Positions 6,745-15,992 of a stretch of DNA of 64,000 bases are shown piece after piece. The translations under genes and the position numbers were made by a program. A model generated the notes under the pieces. The model was not told the origin of the DNA. It did not search any database and saw only the letters and a list, made by a program, of their open reading frames with translations. The stretch lies in assembly GCA_017529875.1 (NCBI GenBank), contig JAFXNC010000050.1:1-64000 (forward strand). The letters are read 5' to 3'. Every line of letters begins with the position of its first letter. Position 1 is the stretch's first letter. The stretch comes from Ruminococcus sp. Lineage in GTDB: Bacteria; Bacillota; Clostridia; Oscillospirales; Ruminococcaceae.

Positions 6745-9700
6745 GACTTAAAGATGAATACTATCCCACCGATCAGGAACAGCGCAGACTGATAGATGAA
6801 CGAACTGACCTTAACCTCTTTGTGGAGGCCTCGGCGGGCTCCGGCAAGACCACCAAGCTGGTAGACCGCATGATCGCTATGGTGCTCTCGGGCATACCTA
6901 TCTCGCAGATCAGCGCCATAACCTACACCAAGGCCGCCGCCAACGAGTTCTACGAGAGGTTCCAGACCAAGCTGGGCAAGCTGTCCTCCGCGGAGACCGA
7001 CCCCGTAAGGCTCGACAGGCTGCAAAAGGCCATTAAGGATATCGACCTCTGCTTCATGGGGACGATAGACTCCTTCTGCGCACGGATACTCTCGGAGCAT
7101 CCCAACGAGGCGCATCTGCCCATGGGCGCCTCTGTCGTCAGCGATGAAGAACAGAGCGAGATCGCGTCGCGGTTCTACCGGGAGATCTCCAACGGCCTTC
7201 ACGGCAGCGAGCTCAAAGAAAAAGCAGACAGGTTCGTGTCTGCCGTCAGCGATCCCAAGACCGTATTCAGCACCCTGGTAAAGGATATCCTCGGACACCG
7301 GGATCATCAGTACGAGACGCTGCCGGTGCGCACTCCCGCAGAGCTCCAGAAGGATTCTCACGGGCTTTTTCAGATCTTCTCAGACATACATGACTATGTT
7401 GCTGACAAGAACAAGAAGGGCAAGATCACCATAAATGATTCGGTGCAGAAAGTGAGCGAATATGAGACCGCTGCCGATCACCCTGCCCTCGAACCCGAAG
7501 CGCGGAAGGACTCGGGGACATATATCTCGGACAATCTCAAGGCGCTGATCTTCGACCTGAATGACTTTGACGGAGTTCAGATCAACGACGAGATCGACAG
7601 CCTTTACCCCGATGCCGCGGCGTGGTTCATGGGCAACGTCAGCGCTGAGAACTGGGATCACACTTCACCTTTTCCGGGTAGAGGCGCCTATACGCTCAAA
7701 ATGAACGAGGTGTCCTGCCAGACCGCCTTAAAGAGCCTCCGCGACCAGGCCTATGCTCTTTCCTTTGACCTGTGCCTTGATGCGGCCTCTCTCATCGCTG
7801 AGTATATGCGGGCAAACGGCAAGCTCAGCTACTTCTCCAGCCTTTACTATCTGCGCAATATGCTCCGTGAGGACGCGGCAAAGGGCGGCAGCCTCATCAG
7901 CCATATCAGCAGCCGCCACCGCTATTACCTCATAGACGAGTTCCAGGACACCGATCCCATACAGTCGGAGATATTCTTCTACCTTGCCGCCGAGGCCCCC
8001 GATCCTGACTGGAAAAAGTGCCTGCCGAGACCCGGCGCACTGTTCATAGTCGGCGATCCCAAGCAGTCTATCTATGCCTTCAAGGGCTCCGACGCCAAGG
8101 CCTTTGCCGAGGTGCAGTCTCTCTTTGACAGCACCGAGGGCTGTGAGCAGGTGGGGCTGGCCTTCAATTTCCGTTCATCCTATGAGCTGTGCAGCTGGTT
8201 CGATACCAAGTTCACCGAGATCATGGGACTGACCTTCCCGTGCATCACCGACGGTACGCCTCCGGCGGGACTCATGGCTGTACCGGCTGACTGCGTCAAC
8301 GGCTGCTGGCGCATCGAAAGTGAAAGAAAGACCAAGGGCGCTCCCGAGGCGGCACAGCTTGTGCGTTCGCTGGTCAGCGACCCGGAAAAGCTGATCTGCC
8401 CCGACCCCTCCGAGCCTCCCCGCCGCATCGAGTATTCCGATATCATGATCATCACCGTCAGCAAGGAAGACACCGACCAGTTCAGGAATGCGCTTAGGGC
8501 TCTTGGCATACCTGCGGTAGTTGAGGGTTCGGTGAGCTTCGTTTCCAGCCTGGCGCTGGCGGAGCTTACCAAGCTCATCGCCGCCGCCTCGGATATGAAC
8601 GACGGCATAGCCCTCTGCGCAGCCCTCACCGGCAGGCTCATCGGCCTCACCGAGACGAGGCTTGCCTCTGTGGGCAGGAGCGACAAGGCCATAGCCGCCG
8701 TAAAGGAGGATGCTCCGAAGAAGAAAGACCCCGAACGCAAGGACACCGGCTACGTCAAGCCGCTGACCTTCTACATCAATGCCGACGAGCCTGAGAAGTA
8801 CTTCGACAAGGCCGCCGATGCCGATATCCTCAGTGCGGTCAAGATACTCACCGCCGTTAAGCTTGACGCCTGCAATATGCCCGCCTCGGCGGTGATACAG
8901 AAGGCCGCCGACGACCTGAGAGTTTTCGAGAAACTGGGCGACGACGAGATGCAGTTCTACACCTTTGCGCTTGAACTGCTGCGCGACAAGGAGAAGACCG
9001 GCGAAGTCACCTCCCTTAAAGAGGCTGCCGACTACCTGAACGGCCTGCTGGCCTCCAACAGGAGCGAGGAGCGCAGCCTGTCCCTGGTGAGAAAGCCTAA
9101 CGCGGTGCATATTGCAAACCTCCACAAGGTCAAGGGCCTCGAGAGCCCAATAGTCATCCTCGGCACCGTTTCCCAAAGCAAGAGCATCTCTCCCTCAAAC
9201 TATTCTTTTGCTGATGCCGAAGGCCGCAAGAAAAGGATTATCTTCAAAGTCGGCGGCAGCGGAGATAAGAAAAACATCACCTACATCAGCACTACCGTCT
9301 TTGACAAGTACAAGGATACCGCCAAAGAAAACGAGCTGGACGAGTACCGCAGACTGCATTATGTGGCGGCTACAAGAGCCAAGTGTGCGCTGTTCGTCTG
9401 CGACAAGCCTGAAAAGCCGCCCAAAACCACAAAAACCGGAAAACCCGCCAAAAAGAAATGCGACCCTCTCGATATAAGACTGCCCTCTTACTGGAAGGCT
9501 CTCACCGTTGACGAGGACTGCAGTGTGATGCCTTTATACACCATCGACCCGAAGGGCGATACAGGTGGGGCGGAGGCTTTCGACAGGGAAGATCTCTACA
9601 AAAAGGCGGAGGATGATTCGCTGCTGAAAAACAAGGACGAAAGGCAAAAGATCACCAGAAAATTTGAAAAGCCCCACGAGGAAAAGCTCGGCAGCTCTGC

Positions 9701-10301
9701 CGGCTCTGACAAGCCCTCGGAGGATGGTGAGCAGTCCGACCCGGCAGCGCCCGCTCCGGCGGCATCTGCCGACGACAAGCCCCGGAGGTTCACGAGCCTT
9801 GCCGCCAACAAGAAGGGCAGCTTCGTCCACAAGCTCATGGAGCTGCTGGTGCTGTCAAAGGGCAGGGCTGCCGGGAGCATCCCCACGCTGATAGACAGGA
9901 TACTGGACGAGGCGGACTTCGAGATGACCCCGGTGCAGGAGGCCGACTGCCGCACTATGCTCAGTGAGGTGGCGGATGTGATGCTGAACAAGGGCGGTTA
10001 CAAGCAGTACGGCGGTGCGCCTCAGGATCTGCTGCCGGAGCTGTGGAGCGCAGAAAAGATCTACTGCGAGCTGCCTATCTGCTACGAGGAATACAATACC
10101 ATAGTCTACGGCATCATTGATATGCTCTACGTCAGCGGCGGCAAGTGGCATATCATCGACTACAAGACCGACCGCGACGCTGCGGCGGCTCCGGCAGTCC
10201 ACGCAGGGCAGCTTGAACGCTACCGTCAGGCCCTCATCAGGATAAACGGCATACCCGCCGGAGACATCGACGCGCACGTTTACAATGTTGACATAAGCTG
10301 A
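6741..10301 (+). CDS. addA: AddA, UvrD-type helicase-nuclease subunit
   Basis: The 1,186-residue protein has the full superfamily 1A helicase set: Walker A ASAGSGKTT (30-38), Walker B DEFQDTDPIQ (399-408), VGDPKQSIYAFKGSD, the arginine-finger region LAFNFRSS, VHIANLHKVKGLESP and YVAATRAK. The C-terminus carries a PD-(D/E)XK nuclease with IIDYKTD (D1140, K1142). With AddB it unwinds and trims broken DNA ends to a Chi-like site before RecA loading. A low-complexity charged and Ala/Pro-rich linker (about residues 960-1010) separates helicase and nuclease. Length and motif order match typical AddA. Confidence 0.95.
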   Translation: MRLKDEYYPTDQEQRRLIDERTDLNLFVEASAGSGKTTKLVDRMIAMVLSGIPISQISAITYTKAAANEFYERFQTKLGKLSSAETDPVRLDRLQKAIKDIDLCFMGTIDSFCARILSEHPNEAHLPMGASVVSDEEQSEIASRFYREISNGLHGSELKEKADRFVSAVSDPKTVFSTLVKDILGHRDHQYETLPVRTPAELQKDSHGLFQIFSDIHDYVADKNKKGKITINDSVQKVSEYETAADHPALEPEARKDSGTYISDNLKALIFDLNDFDGVQINDEIDSLYPDAAAWFMGNVSAENWDHTSPFPGRGAYTLKMNEVSCQTALKSLRDQAYALSFDLCLDAASLIAEYMRANGKLSYFSSLYYLRNMLREDAAKGGSLISHISSRHRYYLIDEFQDTDPIQSEIFFYLAAEAPDPDWKKCLPRPGALFIVGDPKQSIYAFKGSDAKAFAEVQSLFDSTEGCEQVGLAFNFRSSYELCSWFDTKFTEIMGLTFPCITDGTPPAGLMAVPADCVNGCWRIESERKTKGAPEAAQLVRSLVSDPEKLICPDPSEPPRRIEYSDIMIITVSKEDTDQFRNALRALGIPAVVEGSVSFVSSLALAELTKLIAAASDMNDGIALCAALTGRLIGLTETRLASVGRSDKAIAAVKEDAPKKKDPERKDTGYVKPLTFYINADEPEKYFDKAADADILSAVKILTAVKLDACNMPASAVIQKAADDLRVFEKLGDDEMQFYTFALELLRDKEKTGEVTSLKEAADYLNGLLASNRSEERSLSLVRKPNAVHIANLHKVKGLESPIVILGTVSQSKSISPSNYSFADAEGRKKRIIFKVGGSGDKKNITYISTTVFDKYKDTAKENELDEYRRLHYVAATRAKCALFVCDKPEKPPKTTKTGKPAKKKCDPLDIRLPSYWKALTVDEDCSVMPLYTIDPKGDTGGAEAFDREDLYKKAEDDSLLKNKDERQKITRKFEKPHEEKLGSSAGSDKPSEDGEQSDPAAPAPAASADDKPRRFTSLAANKKGSFVHKLMELLVLSKGRAAGSIPTLIDRILDEADFEMTPVQEADCRTMLSEVADVMLNKGGYKQYGGAPQDLLPELWSAEKIYCELPICYEEYNTIVYGIIDMLYVSGGKWHIIDYKTDRDAAAAPAVHAGQLERYRQALIRINGIPAGDIDAHVYNVDIS

Positions 10302-10319
10302 AACACAGGGGGTGTTTTC

Positions 10320-11639
10320 ATGTCGATCGCAGCAGCCTTCATGGTACCTCACCCGCCTCTGATCGTGCCCCAGGTCGGCAGAGGCGGCGAGAAGCAGGTA
10401 GAAAAAACTATCCGGGCCTATGAGCAGGTCGCCGGCGAGATCGCCTCGCTGGCGCCTGAGACCATAGTTATCACCAGTCCCCACAGCGTCATGTACCGCG
10501 ACTGGTTCCATATCTCCCCCGGCAGCAGGGCAGTGGGATCCTTTGCGGATTTCTATGCTCCGCAGGTGAGCTTTGACGAGCAGTACGACGTTGAGCTGGT
10601 CTCGGCCATAGAGCGCCTTGCACGCAAAAACGGCGTTCCCGCCGGGACGGCAGGGGAGGCTGACCCGGCTCTCGACCACGGTACTATGGTGCCGCTGTAC
10701 TTCATCAGGCAGAGATACAAGGGCGGCAGGATAGTCCGCATAGGGCTGTCGGGGCTGCCCCTCGAGACCCACTATGAGCTGGGCAGGGTCATCCAAAAGG
10801 CCGCCGATGAGACCCGCCGGCGGGTAGTCTTCGTGGCCAGCGGAGACCTCTCCCACAAGCTCCAGCCCACCGGTCCCTACGGCTTCGCCCCGGAGGGCCC
10901 GGAGTACGACAGGCGGCTCATGGAGGTCTGCTCAAAGGGGGAATTCTCCGAGCTGCTGAGATTTGACGAGGGCTTCTGCCGCCGCGCCGCAGAGTGCGGA
11001 CACCGCTCCTTTGTCATCATGGCGGGAGCCCTGGACGGCATGAAGGTCAGAGCGGCTCAGCTCTCCCATGAGGACGTCACCGGGGTGGGGTACGGTATCT
11101 GTACTTTCTATCCCGAGGATGCCGGACAGCCCGACCCCTATGTGAAACTCGCCCGGCAGACAATAAACGAGTACATCACCAACGGCAAAAAGCTTAAAGT
11201 CCCGGAGGATATCCCGGAGGAAATGAAAAAGACCCGCGCCGGGGCCTTTGTCTCCATACACAAAAACGGCGACCTGCGGGGCTGCATCGGCACCATACTC
11301 CCCACGGAGAAGAATGTGGCGGCTGAGATCATCTCCAACGCCATTTCAGCCTCCACCCGGGATCCCAGGTTCCCGGCGATAACCCCCGACGAGCTGAGTG
11401 CCCTTGAAATAAACGTGGACGTACTCAGCGAGCCGGAGCTCATATCCTCCCCCGAAGAGCTGGACGTAAAGCGCTACGGCGTGATAGTCAGCTCCGGTTA
11501 CAGGCGGGGACTGCTGCTGCCCGACCTTGAGGGCGTGGACACCGTGGAGCAGCAGATCGCCATAGCCATGCGCAAGGGCGGCATCGACCGGGACGACGAG
11601 ATCACGCTGCACAGGTTTGAAGTAATAAGACACAGGTAG
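10320..11639 (+). CDS. AmmeMemoRadiSam protein: fused Memo (class III dioxygenase fold) and AMMECR1 domains
   Basis: This 439-residue protein joins an N-terminal Memo domain (about 1-260; [10 protein letters not shown] with H11, TSPHSV with H55, [16 protein letters not shown]) to a C-terminal AMMECR1 domain (about 265-439, with the hallmark LRGCIGTI near 318). In many genomes these are separate genes beside a radical SAM gene; here they are one polypeptide, followed 8 bp later by that radical SAM gene. The biochemical role of the set is not settled, so only a joint function is inferred. It starts 18 bp after addA with an AGGGGGTG ribosome-binding site and may be co-transcribed with addBA. Confidence 0.9.
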   Translation: MSIAAAFMVPHPPLIVPQVGRGGEKQVEKTIRAYEQVAGEIASLAPETIVITSPHSVMYRDWFHISPGSRAVGSFADFYAPQVSFDEQYDVELVSAIERLARKNGVPAGTAGEADPALDHGTMVPLYFIRQRYKGGRIVRIGLSGLPLETHYELGRVIQKAADETRRRVVFVASGDLSHKLQPTGPYGFAPEGPEYDRRLMEVCSKGEFSELLRFDEGFCRRAAECGHRSFVIMAGALDGMKVRAAQLSHEDVTGVGYGICTFYPEDAGQPDPYVKLARQTINEYITNGKKLKVPEDIPEEMKKTRAGAFVSIHKNGDLRGCIGTILPTEKNVAAEIISNAISASTRDPRFPAITPDELSALEINVDVLSEPELISSPEELDVKRYGVIVSSGYRRGLLLPDLEGVDTVEQQIAIAMRKGGIDRDDEITLHRFEVIRHR

Positions 11640-11647
11640 GTGATATC

Positions 11648-12484
11648 ATGGCGGTATGCAAGGTGTGTTTTAGGCACTGCGACCTGAAAGAGGGTCAGAG
11701 GGGGTTCTGCGGCGCACGGATATGCAGGGGCGGAGAGGTGGTCTGCGATAATTACGGCGCTCTCACGGCTGTCGCCCTTGACCCTGTCGAGAAAAAGCCT
11801 CTGCGGAGGTTTCATCCCGGCTCGCAGATACTCTCGGTGGGCAGCTACGGCTGCAATCTCAGGTGCCCGTTTTGCCAGAACTACGAGATCTCCTGGTCTC
11901 AGACGGCTATGATGCAGCGGGAGACAGCGGAGAGCCTCACCCCGGAGCAGCTGACCGTCCTTGCGAAGAAGTACGCCCCGCGGGGCAGCATCGGTATGGC
12001 CTTCACCTACAACGAGCCGCTGATCGGCTTTGAGTTCGTCCGGGACACGGCGCGGCTCATCCATGAGGCGGGTATGCTCAACGTTATGGTCACAAACGGC
12101 ACCGCAGAGCTGTGGGTCCTTGATGAGCTGGCGCCCTGCATCGACGCCATGAACATCGACCTCAAAGGCTTCACCGCCGACTGGTACAGGCGCATCGGCG
12201 GGGATCTTGATGCTGTCAAGGCCTTTATCGCAGGGGCGGCGAAGGTCTGTCACGTCGAGCTGACCACCCTCGTGATCCCCGGTGAGAACGACAGCCGGCA
12301 GGAGATCACAGACATAGCCCGGTGGATCGCGGGAGAGCTGGGGCGGGACACGCCTCTGCACATATCCAGGTTCTTCCCGCGCTTTAAGATGACTGACCGA
12401 CCCGCCACCGATCCCGCGCTGATATACCGTCTTGCGGATACCGCAAGGCAAGAGCTTGAATATGTATACACAGGGAACTGCTGA
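11648..12484 (+). CDS. amrS: AmmeMemoRadiSam system radical SAM enzyme
   Basis: The 278-residue protein has the radical SAM cluster motif as C69-x3-C73-x2-C76 (CNLRCPFC), close to the pyruvate-formate-lyase-activase type. An N-terminal cysteine set (C4, C7, C11, C21, C26) resembles a second metal site. TFTYNEP and MVTNGT further on are typical of this subfamily. It presumably modifies a protein or small molecule with the Memo/AMMECR1 partner encoded just upstream, by analogy with the conserved gene trio; the substrate is unknown. Confidence 0.88.
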   Translation: MAVCKVCFRHCDLKEGQRGFCGARICRGGEVVCDNYGALTAVALDPVEKKPLRRFHPGSQILSVGSYGCNLRCPFCQNYEISWSQTAMMQRETAESLTPEQLTVLAKKYAPRGSIGMAFTYNEPLIGFEFVRDTARLIHEAGMLNVMVTNGTAELWVLDELAPCIDAMNIDLKGFTADWYRRIGGDLDAVKAFIAGAAKVCHVELTTLVIPGENDSRQEITDIARWIAGELGRDTPLHISRFFPRFKMTDRPATDPALIYRLADTARQELEYVYTGNC

Positions 12485-12503
12485 ACAATACCGGAGTGAT
12501 GAT

Positions 12504-13421
12504 ATGTACTACTGCATCAGATCGACCCTTGAAAAGATACCGGCACCCGACCTTAAAACACGGAAGGAAAAATACGTCGCTGTGCTGACCTCGGCTGAAT
12601 GGATAGAAAACAGGGACAGGTTCGACATGGGCATCGAGCTGGACATAGACCTTTCCGCCGTCAGCTCCACCAAGGCAGAGGTGAACTACGACTCCCTCAC
12701 AGGCACCTTCTCCCTCCCTGACCGCAGCGATCTGTCAAAGCCCAACATCTGCTTTGCCTTCGCCCTGGACGAAAAGGGCATAGTCTTCATCGACGACACC
12801 GGCTTTGTGGAGAGGACGATACAGAGCATAATCGCCTCCAAGCGCTGGGCGCTGCCCAGCCTTGAACGGTTCATATACGACTTTCTCGAGCAGATAGTCA
12901 TACGCGACCAGGCCATGCTGGAGAACGTTGACAAGGAGCTTGACACCATAGAGTCGGACATCCTGGACGGCGGTGAAAAGGATCCCTCCCAGAGGGTCAG
13001 CCGCATCAGGAGCGACCTGCGTGACCTGCGGGTACACTACGAGCAGCTCATCGACCTGGGTCAGGAGCTGGAGGAAAACGAGAACGAATTCTTCTCCAAG
13101 GACAACACCAGATATTTTCACCTGTTCATCCAGCGGGTGGAGAGGCTCCATGACATCACGGCGTCGCTGCGGGAGTACTCGATACAGATACGCGACCTCT
13201 ACCAGTCACAGCTGGACAAAAAGCAGAACCGCATCATGACCCTGCTGACGGTGATAACCTCGATATTCATGCCTCTGACCCTTATAGCCGGGTGGTACGG
13301 CATGAACTTCAAGTATATGCCGGAGCTGGAAAGCAAGGCCTCCTACCCCATAATAATCGCGGTGAGCATAGCCATTGTGGCGGTGTGCCTGATCTTTTTC
13401 AAGAAGAAAAAGTGGCTGTGA
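12504..13421 (+). CDS. corA: CorA-family divalent cation transporter
   Basis: The 305-residue protein ends in two membrane helices preceded by the CorA signature YGMNF (GMN at about 266-268) and a basic KKKKWL tail. The long N-terminal alpha/beta and coiled helical part (IRDQAMLENVDKELDTIES onward) matches the cytoplasmic funnel of CorA, which forms pentamers that import Mg2+ or related ions. The start at 12504 is chosen over an earlier in-frame ATG at 12432, because GGAG lies 7 nt upstream and the earlier site is inside amrS. Confidence 0.9.
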   Translation: MYYCIRSTLEKIPAPDLKTRKEKYVAVLTSAEWIENRDRFDMGIELDIDLSAVSSTKAEVNYDSLTGTFSLPDRSDLSKPNICFAFALDEKGIVFIDDTGFVERTIQSIIASKRWALPSLERFIYDFLEQIVIRDQAMLENVDKELDTIESDILDGGEKDPSQRVSRIRSDLRDLRVHYEQLIDLGQELEENENEFFSKDNTRYFHLFIQRVERLHDITASLREYSIQIRDLYQSQLDKKQNRIMTLLTVITSIFMPLTLIAGWYGMNFKYMPELESKASYPIIIAVSIAIVAVCLIFFKKKKWL

Positions 13422-13443
13422 GTGAGCTGTTCGGATAACGAAA

Positions 13444-13492
13444 AACAAGGCCTCTCAGGGGAGAAACTCTCCCTGTGAGGGCCTTGTTCTTT
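13444..13492. terminator. Bidirectional terminator between corA and pncB
   Basis: AACAAGGCC (13444-13452) pairs with GGCCTTGTT (13480-13488), extended by CTCAGGGGAG/CTCTCCCTG with one bulge, followed by TTCTTTT. It serves the convergent corA and pncB ends. Confidence 0.85.
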
Positions 13493-13497
13493 TGTAT

Positions 13498-14694
13498 TCA
13501 GACGCCGCTTTCTCTCTCCAGCCTGAACTCCACCGAACGCCTCAGATATTCCAGGTATTCCTCGCTGCGGCACATGGCCTTGCCCGGGGAGTCGGAGAGC
13601 TTTGCCACCGGCCTGCCGTTGACGTATTGCAGCTTGATGACAATGTTCAGCGCCTCCTCGTCAGTGTCGTTGGTGCAGAATGTCCCGATGCCGAAGGATA
13701 CCTTCGCCCTGTCCTTGAAGTAGTCGTAAAGCTTCTGCGCCCGGTCAAAGTCAAGGCTGTCGCTGAACAGCAGCAGCTTGGTCTTGGGGTCAACGCCGAA
13801 CTTCTCATAGTGGGCGATGATCTTCTCCCCCCACTCGTAGGGGTCGCCGCTGTCGTGACGCACGCCGGTGTAGTTGTTGACCATGGAGCGGTTGAAGTCC
13901 AGCAAAAACAGATCTGTGGTCACCGTGTCGGTGAGGGCGGTGCCGTTGTCGCCGTCATATTCGGCGTACCAGTCCTTCATGGCGTAGTAGTTGGTGTAGG
14001 CCAGGGGTATCTTATCTATGCCCTGATACATCTGCACGAACTCATGTGCATAGGTGCCTATGGGCGTGATGTTGTACTTCATGGCAAGATAAACATTGGA
14101 GGTGCCGACGCAGCTCCTGGTCTCGGTGATGAAGCGTTTCACCACCACATCCTGCCACTCCCTGGAGAGCCTTCTGCGGCAGCCGAACTCCGCGAATTTA
14201 AATGTATAGGTGCTGTTCAGCGCCTTGATCTTCTCGTCAAGCTTTCTCCCGGCGGCGGCGCGGAGCTTATCGTAGTCGTAGGCCATGCGGAAGTATACCT
14301 CGTTGACGATCTCCAAAAGATATATCTCGAACTGCATCGCCGAGAACAGCGGCCCGTCCACCACGATCTCCAGCTCGCCGTCCTTGTTAAGTCCCGCCCT
14401 GACGTAGTCCCTGATGGGGTGCCAGAGGCGCAGGAACTCCACATAGTCGTTCTTGATGAAGCGTATGGAGCGCAGGTAGTCAAGCTCCTCTTTTCTGAAA
14501 CGCAAAGTGCAGAGGTGATCTATCTGTGCGTTGATCTCCGCGGCCATTTCGGGAGTGAAGACCACGCCCTTGTTGCGGCACTTGAAGTAGTACTGCCCGC
14601 AGAGGTCGGTGTGCCTGTGGAAGATGACCTGATCCATGTTGAACTTGTACAGGTCGGTATCCAGCAGCGAAACTATGATAGGGTCCAGCTTCAT
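13498..14694 (-). CDS. pncB: Nicotinate phosphoribosyltransferase
   Basis: The 398-residue protein matches bacterial NAPRTase: LLDTDLYKFNM near the start, the active-site stretch GTYAHEF, and GVRHDSGDPYEWGEK, SDSLDF and GIGTFCTND in the phosphoribosyl-binding half. It converts nicotinate, PRPP and ATP to nicotinate mononucleotide in NAD salvage. The start at 14694 (MKLDP) is preferred to 14715 because AGGAG lies about 8 nt upstream of it. It is the last gene of a leftward operon with pncA and an NrtR-like gene, so the whole unit recycles nicotinamide. Confidence 0.94.
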   Translation of the reverse strand: MKLDPIIVSLLDTDLYKFNMDQVIFHRHTDLCGQYYFKCRNKGVVFTPEMAAEINAQIDHLCTLRFRKEELDYLRSIRFIKNDYVEFLRLWHPIRDYVRAGLNKDGELEIVVDGPLFSAMQFEIYLLEIVNEVYFRMAYDYDKLRAAAGRKLDEKIKALNSTYTFKFAEFGCRRRLSREWQDVVVKRFITETRSCVGTSNVYLAMKYNITPIGTYAHEFVQMYQGIDKIPLAYTNYYAMKDWYAEYDGDNGTALTDTVTTDLFLLDFNRSMVNNYTGVRHDSGDPYEWGEKIIAHYEKFGVDPKTKLLLFSDSLDFDRAQKLYDYFKDRAKVSFGIGTFCTNDTDEEALNIVIKLQYVNGRPVAKLSDSPGKAMCRSEEYLEYLRRSVEFRLERESGV

Positions 14695-14715
14695 GGTTAT
14701 CTCTCCTTTGTGCAT

Positions 14716-15441
14716 TTATTCCTGCGGAACATTCTCCGAGGTATAGAACTCCTCCCCCGTGTCGAGGCAGAGGGCGGCGAGCCGTCCGCCGGGGATAGAG
14801 GCGCCGCAGTCTATGGCGATGTGGTTGTTTTTGCGGTATATCCTGTCGGGGTCAGGGTTGCCGTCGATGTAGCGGGTGGGGGTGTGTCCGGTTACGGTGA
14901 TGACGTCCGGGAAGTAGTCAATGCTGTAATCCGGCCTTGTCCAGACAAGCTCGTTGAGGGTGTAGGAGTACAGCTTTCTCCCGGGCATGAAGTTTCCCAG
15001 CCCTGCGTGGACAAGCAGGTATTTCTTCCCTCCGGCTGTGACTGTCTCATAGAGGGGCATATCCTGCATGAACTCCATGACCGCCTCCTGCTGCTCCCGG
15101 TCGAGGGCGCCGAACTCCGATATGGTGGGGGTGCTGCCGTTGTGCGCCCAGGTCATCAGGTTCTGTATCATGTACTCGTCCAGGTCGCGCAGGGAGTCGT
15201 CGGTGATCTCCCGCATCATGTGTTTGAGGCAGGTCAGCGCCATGACCTCGTGGTTGCCTACGATGCAGAAAGCGTTGGGCATCTCCATGATCTTCAGCAT
15301 GGTCTTCATCGGGTGAGGCCCCCGGTCTATGATATCCCCCAGGATGTAAAGCGTGTCCTCGTCCCGCAGCCCGATAATACCCAGCAGCTCGATGAACTTG
15401 TCATACTGACCGTGTATGTCAGATAATACATATGTCGCCAT
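14716..15441 (-). CDS. Calcineurin-like metallophosphoesterase (PrpA/ApaH-type)
   Basis: The 241-residue protein has the metallophosphoesterase metal-binding blocks YVLSDIHGQYD (D8, H10), LGDIIDRGP, GNHEV and VHAGL, ending with VTGHTPTRY. This is the layout of small Ser/Thr-type phosphatases and diadenosine tetraphosphatases. Its ATG overlaps the pncA stop by one base (TAATG), so it is translated with pncA. The substrate is unknown; location between two NAD-salvage enzymes suggests a nucleotide or dinucleotide, but this is inference. Confidence 0.82.
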   Translation of the reverse strand: MATYVLSDIHGQYDKFIELLGIIGLRDEDTLYILGDIIDRGPHPMKTMLKIMEMPNAFCIVGNHEVMALTCLKHMMREITDDSLRDLDEYMIQNLMTWAHNGSTPTISEFGALDREQQEAVMEFMQDMPLYETVTAGGKKYLLVHAGLGNFMPGRKLYSYTLNELVWTRPDYSIDYFPDVITVTGHTPTRYIDGNPDPDRIYRKNNHIAIDCGASIPGGRLAALCLDTGEEFYTSENVPQE

Positions 15442-15980
15442 TATGCTGTCTCCGCTCCTATCACGTCGATCTGGCAGCTTTTCATGGTCATCAGCGCCGC
15501 CTTGTGAAGCTCCGGCGTAACCCCCGCGCAGCAGGCGGCGTCCACCGTGATCTTCACCTCCGGGAACCGCGCCTTGAGCAGCATTACGTTGCTGACAACG
15601 CATATATCGGTGCAGAGGCCTATGAGCTCTATCTCAAAATCCTCGCCGCCTGCCGCCTGTGCAGCGAGGCCGGGCAGCTCGACCGAACCGAAGGTATTCT
15701 TCTCAACAAGCGTATAGTTTTTCCCCGCCAGAGCCTCGGCGATCTTATCGTTGAGCTGCCAGCCCTCCGTGTTCTTGATGCAGTGAGGGACGGGGAGCTT
15801 TCTGCCCTCGGCAGTCTCCATGTAGTTTTCAAAGTGCGTATCAAGAGTTACGAAGATCACGCCGTCGAAGGCTCTGATCTTCTCCGCTGCAGGCTCTGTG
15901 ATAGCCACAGCCTCTGGGCTGCCCAGAGCTCCGTCAACGAAATCCTTTTGCAGGTCCACGGCTATAAGAATCTTTTTCAT
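15441..15980 (-). CDS. pncA: Nicotinamidase / isochorismatase-family cysteine hydrolase
   Basis: The 179-residue protein has the triad of the family: D9 in VDLQKDFVDG, a lysine in the LVEKNTFGS region and the nucleophile Cys in GLCTDICVVSN. DTHFENY and HCIKNTEGW supply the metal-site residues. It deamidates nicotinamide to nicotinate, the substrate of PncB two genes downstream. Twelve bases separate it from the NrtR-like gene upstream, and it overlaps the phosphoesterase downstream. Confidence 0.9.
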   Translation of the reverse strand: MKKILIAVDLQKDFVDGALGSPEAVAITEPAAEKIRAFDGVIFVTLDTHFENYMETAEGRKLPVPHCIKNTEGWQLNDKIAEALAGKNYTLVEKNTFGSVELPGLAAQAAGGEDFEIELIGLCTDICVVSNVMLLKARFPEVKITVDAACCAGVTPELHKAALMTMKSCQIDVIGAETA

Positions 15981-15992
15981 GGCGTTTCCTCC

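Noticed and set aside
12432-12503. Longer CorA N-terminus starting at 12432
   Set aside because: This start is inside amrS and lacks a ribosome-binding site, whereas the ATG at 12504 has GGAG at a proper distance.
13492-15426. Long rightward ORF of 644 codons opposite pncB and the phosphoesterase
   Set aside because: It mirrors two genes with clear family motifs and has no ribosome-binding site; it results from codon bias in the opposite strand.
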